A stretch of 56,054 nucleotides of DNA from Acidobacteriota bacterium. Its GTDB lineage: Bacteria > Acidobacteriota > Vicinamibacteria > Vicinamibacterales > UBA8438. A program made the position numbers and the translations under genes. The DNA lies in contig VXME01000088.1 in NCBI GenBank assembly GCA_009861545.1, positions 1 through 56,054 on the forward strand. The letters are read 5' to 3'. Position 1 is the first letter of the stretch. Each line of letters opens with the position of its first letter. Below are positions 52,753 through 56,054 of this stretch, piece by piece. Under the pieces are notes generated by a model, which saw nothing but the letters and a program-made list of their open reading frames with translations, searched no databases and was not told the DNA's origin.

Positions 52753-53559
52753 CTACCTTCCGCGACTGGTCTCGCGCAATCGCCGAATCTGCCGCACCGC
52801 CGCGTCGATCTGCAGCTCCATGATCTGCTCGCCGTACTCGGCGGTCGCGCGTGTCGGGTTCCCGGACACGCCGCTGCCGTCGCCGCGCGTGCCGGGCGCC
52901 ATCTGGTCGATGCGCAGCAGTGACGGCTCGAGGAACAGCAGGGTCGACGTGTCGTGCATGCCGGCGTGCGAGCCGACGTCCTCCTCGCGCTCGCCCTGCG
53001 CGACGAGCCACTCGTCTCCCGGCCCCGGGTAGTAGTCGGTCAGGTGGTGCACGCGCGCCGATGCGCCCGCCCACTCTGCGTTGAGCCGCTCGGCCACCGC
53101 CGCCTGCGACGCCTGGTTGCCGCCGCTGTCTCCCATCAGCGCGATGTCGACGAACCCGTGCTGCCGGAGGCTGCGCGCCGCGTACTCCAGGACCTGCTCG
53201 AACACCTCGGGCGGCGTCGTGATCGTGCCGGGAAAGCGCATGTGGCCGCTCGGCGGATCGACGTTCCCCTCGGGTACGTACGCCATCACCGGCGCCACCA
53301 GCGCGTCGCCCAGCCGCCGCGCCGCCTCGCCCGCCTTGTGCCGGACCAGGTAGTTGTGCTTGCCCAGCACCATGTGCGGCCCGTTCTGCTCGGTGCCGCC
53401 GGTCGGGATGATCACCGTCGTGACGCCTGCCGCGAGCTTGTCGCGCACTTCGGTCCAGGTGAGCTCTTCGAGGAACACCGTGTCGGGCGGCTGGGCCAGT
53501 GGGGTGACGGTCAGGCTGAGAATGGTCAGGCCGAGAATCAGAGCCGGTGCGAATCGCAT
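52753..53559 (-). CDS. Exported creatininase-family protein with altered metal ligands
   Basis: 268 residues; ATG 53559 with GGAGA upstream; signal peptide ends TVTPLAQ. Family blocks: IIPTGGTEQNGPHMVLGKHN, ALMGDSGGNQ, SHAGMHDTSTLLFL. In creatininase the first block is normally EQHGPHLP-GTD; here His is Asn in EQN and the Asp after G is replaced by KH, so two metal ligands look changed. The family covers creatinine amidohydrolase and MftE/formamide hydrolases. Activity may be altered or lost. Divergent from the CARF activator. Confidence 0.8.
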   Translation of the reverse strand: MRFAPALILGLTILSLTVTPLAQPPDTVFLEELTWTEVRDKLAAGVTTVIIPTGGTEQNGPHMVLGKHNYLVRHKAGEAARRLGDALVAPVMAYVPEGNVDPPSGHMRFPGTITTPPEVFEQVLEYAARSLRQHGFVDIALMGDSGGNQASQAAVAERLNAEWAGASARVHHLTDYYPGPGDEWLVAQGEREEDVGSHAGMHDTSTLLFLEPSLLRIDQMAPGTRGDGSGVSGNPTRATAEYGEQIMELQIDAAVRQIRRLRETSRGR

Positions 53560-53693
53560 GGATGTCTCCGTGATTGGGTGACGCTCGACTAGTCTACCGC
53601 TCGCCCGCTCGATCGGCTCGCTGCCGGCTCGTCTTCCATGCCGCATCACCCGTCGTGCTACATGAATTTCCCTCCCCATGACGCCAGAAACCT

Positions 53694-53699
53694 TATGAT
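53694..53699 (+). promoter_or_regulatory. -10 box TATGAT of the CARF activator
   Basis: TATGAT ends six bases before the GTG at 53706, so transcription would begin at or next to the start codon, implying a leaderless message. There is no ribosome site near this GTG, which fits. Confidence 0.45.
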
Positions 53700-53705
53700 C
53701 AACGC

Positions 53706-55226
53706 GTGACCGCCGTGCTCGCTGCCTGGATCGGCCAGACGGATCTGGACTGCGCGAACGGCAGAAGGCCCGGCCCCGGTCCCATCGGCAGCGTGGTAGC
53801 CGCCCGTTCCTTCGACGCACTCGTGTTGCTGTCGAACTACGAACCGCCGCAGAACCGCGCGTTCGTGGACTGGCTGGCCGAGATGGACGCACCCCCCGTC
53901 CATCTGAGACCGGAGCCGCTGGACGACCCGACCGACTATGGGGCCATCCACGCCGCCGCGGCTCGCGCGCTGGAGTATGCTCGCGAGACGTTTGCCCCGC
54001 AAGTCGATCTGTCCATCCACGTCAGCCCCGGCACCCCGGCCATGCAGGCAATCTGGGTGCTGCTCGCCAAGACCCGCTACCCCGCCGAGCTGATCCAGTC
54101 GCACGAGAAGACCGGCGTCCGGACCGTCTCCGTGCCGTTCGACATCGCAGCGGAGTACGTGCCGGCGCTGCTGCGCGAGACCGACGACAAGCTGACCCGC
54201 CTGACCGCCGGGCTGCCGCCCGAGTCGCCGGCGTTCGACCGGATCATCGGTCGCAGCCCGGCGCTGGGCCGCGCCCGCACGCGCGCCCGGCGCATCGCTC
54301 CGCACGACGTCACCGTGCTCATCGAAGGCGAGTCCGGCACCGGCAAGGAACTGTTCGCACGCGCGATTCACGCCGAGAGCCGCCGCCGCGGCGGACCGTT
54401 CGAGGAGGTCAACTGCGGCGCGCTGCCGGAGGGACTCGTCGAATCGCTGCTCTTCGGCCATGCCCGCGGCGCGTTCTCCGGCGCCGTTCGCCCGCACGCC
54501 GGTCACTTCGAAGCCGCCGGTGGCGGAACCCTCTTCCTGGACGAGATCGGGGAGCTCCCGCTGCCCGCGCAGGTCAAGATGCTCCGCGCGCTGCAGGAGA
54601 AGACCGTCCGGCGGCTCGGATCGGACAAGTCGATTGCCGTCGATGTCCGGATCATCGCCGCCACGAACCGTGACCTGCGGGCCGAGGTAGCGGCAGGTCG
54701 TTTCCGGGAGGATCTCTACTACCGCATCGCAACCGGCATCGTTCGACTCCCGCCGCTCCGCGAGCGCCAGGGAGACCTGACGCCGCTCATCGACCACTTC
54801 CTCGCTGCCGCGAACCGCAAGTTCGCCGATCAGCCTGGCGTCGAGCAGAAGACTCTTTCTCCCCCGGCAAGGAACCTTCTGTTGCGGCACCCCTGGCCCG
54901 GCAACGTGCGGGAACTCCAGGCGACCATCGACCGGCTGGCACTGTGGGCGCCCGGCGCGGCGGTCACCGCCGACGACGTCCGGGAAGAGCTGCTCAGGAC
55001 GGTTCAGGACGAACGGGGCAACCTGCTCGGCCGGCCGCTGGGCAACGGGCTGGAGCTGCCGACCCTGGTTGCCGATCTCGCCCGCCACTACCTCGAACGC
55101 GCGCTGGCCGAAGCCGACGGCAACAAGACCCGGGCGGCCGAGCTCGTCGGCCTGCCGAGCTACCAGACGCTCACGAACTGGATGAAGCGGTACGATGTGA
55201 CGCTTCCGGGCAGGGCGCGCCGCTGA
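53706..55226 (+). CDS. RtcR-like sigma-54 activator with N-terminal CARF-type sensor
   Basis: 506 residues, close to RtcR size. About 1-165 form a Rossmann-like domain: [12 protein letters not shown] opening, [11 protein letters not shown], a [16 protein letters not shown] helix, and [23 protein letters not shown], whose SPGTPxM loop resembles the ligand loop of CARF domains; [17 protein letters not shown] closes it. The AAA+ domain follows: [15 protein letters not shown] (Walker A near 210), [11 protein letters not shown] near 255 (Ser for the usual Thr in GAFTGA), [10 protein letters not shown] (Walker B), [12 protein letters not shown] Fis-like HTH ([21 protein letters not shown]) ends it. 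CARF domains bind cyclic oligonucleotides or RNA ends, so this is an induced enhancer-binding activator, probably of the operon that follows. Confidence 0.85.
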   Translation: MTAVLAAWIGQTDLDCANGRRPGPGPIGSVVAARSFDALVLLSNYEPPQNRAFVDWLAEMDAPPVHLRPEPLDDPTDYGAIHAAAARALEYARETFAPQVDLSIHVSPGTPAMQAIWVLLAKTRYPAELIQSHEKTGVRTVSVPFDIAAEYVPALLRETDDKLTRLTAGLPPESPAFDRIIGRSPALGRARTRARRIAPHDVTVLIEGESGTGKELFARAIHAESRRRGGPFEEVNCGALPEGLVESLLFGHARGAFSGAVRPHAGHFEAAGGGTLFLDEIGELPLPAQVKMLRALQEKTVRRLGSDKSIAVDVRIIAATNRDLRAEVAAGRFREDLYYRIATGIVRLPPLRERQGDLTPLIDHFLAAANRKFADQPGVEQKTLSPPARNLLLRHPWPGNVRELQATIDRLALWAPGAAVTADDVREELLRTVQDERGNLLGRPLGNGLELPTLVADLARHYLERALAEADGNKTRAAELVGLPSYQTLTNWMKRYDVTLPGRARR

Positions 55227-55229
55227 TGA

Positions 55230-55245
55230 TGGCACGCTCGTTGCT
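55230..55245 (+). promoter_or_regulatory. Sigma-54 (-24/-12) promoter
   Basis: TGGCACGCTCGTTGCT matches the consensus TGGCAC-N5-TTGCW at all key positions: GG at 55231-55232, GC at 55243-55244, correct spacing. It starts four bases after the stop of the CARF/sigma-54 activator and ends 16 bases before ATG 55262. Predicted transcription start is about 55255. Its position makes the downstream ATPase operon the obvious target of the activator. Confidence 0.8.
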
Positions 55246-55261
55246 TACTCGTTGGGACGAG

Positions 55262-56029
55262 ATGGCGGACAAGACCATGCCGGAAGAACGCAATGGACGC
55301 CCGGACACGGATGCCCCGGCTGCCGCCGGCGCGAGCGGCGACGCCTCCGTCGCCCGGACCTCCGATTCGGCAGTCGCCGCGTCGCAGGACGGAAACGAGC
55401 GTGTCGACGTGTCCGCGCCTCCCTTGGCGAAGGCGGCGGCCCCGCTGATCACCGCCGTCGAGATCGAGAACTTCAAGGGCATCGGACGCCCGATGCGGGT
55501 CGAGTTCCGGCCGATCACCCTGCTGTTCGGCAACAACAGCGCCGGCAAGAGCACCGTGCTCCACGCGCTCTGCTACGCGCACGAGATCCTGAGCCATCGC
55601 AACGTCGACGTTCACGAGACCGATATTGGAGGCGACCGGATCGACCTGGGCGGATTCCGCAACCTCGTCCACGCGCACGATCCCGCTCGGCCCGTGCGGC
55701 TCCGTTTCGACTTGAACCTCGAAGACTGGCGCATTCCCCAGGGGCTGGACGAAAAGCTCGCATCACCACTGGACGTGCGGAGCGGAAACGCCGACGGGTC
55801 AATGTTCCAAGGGTCCGAGAGACCCAGCTCCGGATGGATTGAGCTCCAGGCCAAGCTGACAGACGACGAGCAACCGGTGCTCTCCAGCTACGAGATCGGC
55901 GTCAACGACGCACGCGTCGGGCGTCTCCTCCCACGACAGCCGACCGGCGTGTCCCTGGAGTTCGACCCGACGCACCCCCTGCTCGAACGGAGTCTGCGAC
56001 CTAGGAGTCTGCGCCGTAGAACGGCGTAG
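55262..56029 (+). CDS. AAA/SMC-like ATPase, 3' truncated
   Basis: The partial frame gives 255 residues. ATG 55262 is chosen because it lies just downstream of the sigma-54 promoter; ATGs at 55226 and 55229 would lie in or before the promoter. After an Ala/Asp-rich tail of 65 residues, ITAVEIENFKGIGRPMRVEFRPITLLFGNNSAGKSTVLHALCYA is the N-terminal half of an AAA_15/OLD/PtuA-like ATPase (Walker A near 90-98). The signature and Walker B parts are missing. From 56001 the reading frame enters the hairpin repeat (SLRPRSLRRRTA) and stops. Such ATPases are common in anti-phage systems, usually with a nuclease partner, which would lie beyond the contig. Confidence 0.75.
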   Translation: MADKTMPEERNGRPDTDAPAAAGASGDASVARTSDSAVAASQDGNERVDVSAPPLAKAAAPLITAVEIENFKGIGRPMRVEFRPITLLFGNNSAGKSTVLHALCYAHEILSHRNVDVHETDIGGDRIDLGGFRNLVHAHDPARPVRLRFDLNLEDWRIPQGLDEKLASPLDVRSGNADGSMFQGSERPSSGWIELQAKLTDDEQPVLSSYEIGVNDARVGRLLPRQPTGVSLEFDPTHPLLERSLRPRSLRRRTA

Positions 56030-56054
56030 ACTTTCTAGTCAGGCCCGGTTGGGC
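56001..56054 (+). repeat. Dispersed hairpin repeat, copy E (contig end)
   Basis: CTAGGAGTCTGCGCCGT, AGA, ACGGCGTAGACTTTCTAG, TCAGGCCCGGTTGGGC. The 12-bp stem has one mismatch, and both ends carry CTAG. It matches copy B base for base over most of its length, and the contig stops where copy B continues GGCAATCGTCGCC. A GGAGTCTGCG doublet at 55989 and 56004 flanks the junction with the ATPase gene. Confidence 0.8.

Noticed and set aside
55226-55231. ATG codons overlapping the CARF activator stop as ATPase starts
   Set aside because: They precede or fall within the -24/-12 promoter, so the promoter-derived message could not use them; 55262 fits better.
1-56054. tRNA, rRNA, riboswitch or CRISPR array
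   Set aside because: No cloverleaf, rRNA-like segment, known aptamer pattern or regular repeat-spacer array was recognised on either strand.

Overview
The window is a high-GC bacterial contig. It carries a TonB-dependent receptor with an N-terminal carboxypeptidase-regulatory domain, five members of one secreted repeat family, creatininase, PQQ-propeller and metallo-beta-lactamase-fold secreted proteins, and PEGA lipoproteins. This content suggests a Vicinamibacteria-like member of the Acidobacteriota; that placement is inference from gene content, as there is no rRNA or other phylogenetic marker except typA. No tRNA, rRNA, CRISPR array or complete transposase is visible. Both ends look like assembly breaks: the first gene is a TonB receptor cut short at the left edge, and the last gene is an AAA ATPase that runs into a dispersed hairpin repeat at the right edge.

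Layout. 1-4848: truncated TonB receptor, a double-cNMP/acyltransferase fusion, and a divergent esterase whose start codon overlaps it. 4916-10281: secreted VOC protein, NHL propeller, HspQ, then an RnfD-like membrane protein with a Sel1-like tail coupled to a formylglycine-enzyme-like lipoprotein. 10327-11890: coiled-coil membrane protein and two tandem PEGA lipoproteins, one apparently frameshifted by a 14-bp tandem duplication. 12266-16350: a sigma-54 activator with an unrecognised N-terminus, lactate permease LldP, and an EVE protein. 16363-20730: serine hydrolase, Uma2 nuclease, a relBE/parDE-like toxin-antitoxin pair, and an Nmad3-like protein. 20763-25644: PQQ propeller, two members of the secreted WEGDTLVV family, MBL-fold hydrolase. 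25908-31656: Tat-exported linalool dehydratase-like protein, YbjQ, a membrane protein plus sodium/solute symporter, and a YjbQ-fusion protein. 31672-35890: Uma2, mini GIY-YIG, Tat-exported double VOC protein, and a helicase-associated-domain protein without a motor. 35931-38958: a coupled Gfo/Idh/MocA - GMC oxidoreductase - VOC operon. 39225-44659: PEGA protein plus outer-membrane-like protein, then three more WEGDTLVV paralogues. 44734-51023: a hypothetical protein, a frameshifted antitoxin-like gene, M3 peptidase, typA, galM-like epimerase and a small membrane protein. 51201-53559: an ArsR-type repressor with a near-perfect operator/promoter, its SRPBCC partner, and a creatininase-like protein.

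The most interesting region is 53706-56054. It holds an RtcR-like sigma-54 activator with an N-terminal CARF-type sensor, immediately followed by an exact-looking -24/-12 promoter (TGGCACG-N4-TTGCT) and an AAA/SMC-like ATPase that the contig end cuts off. This looks like a ligand-induced, sigma-54-driven stress or defence operon whose effector genes lie beyond the contig. A second theme is a dispersed hairpin repeat family (about seven full or partial copies) whose CTAG end coincides with stop codons and, at the right edge, lies inside the ATPase gene.
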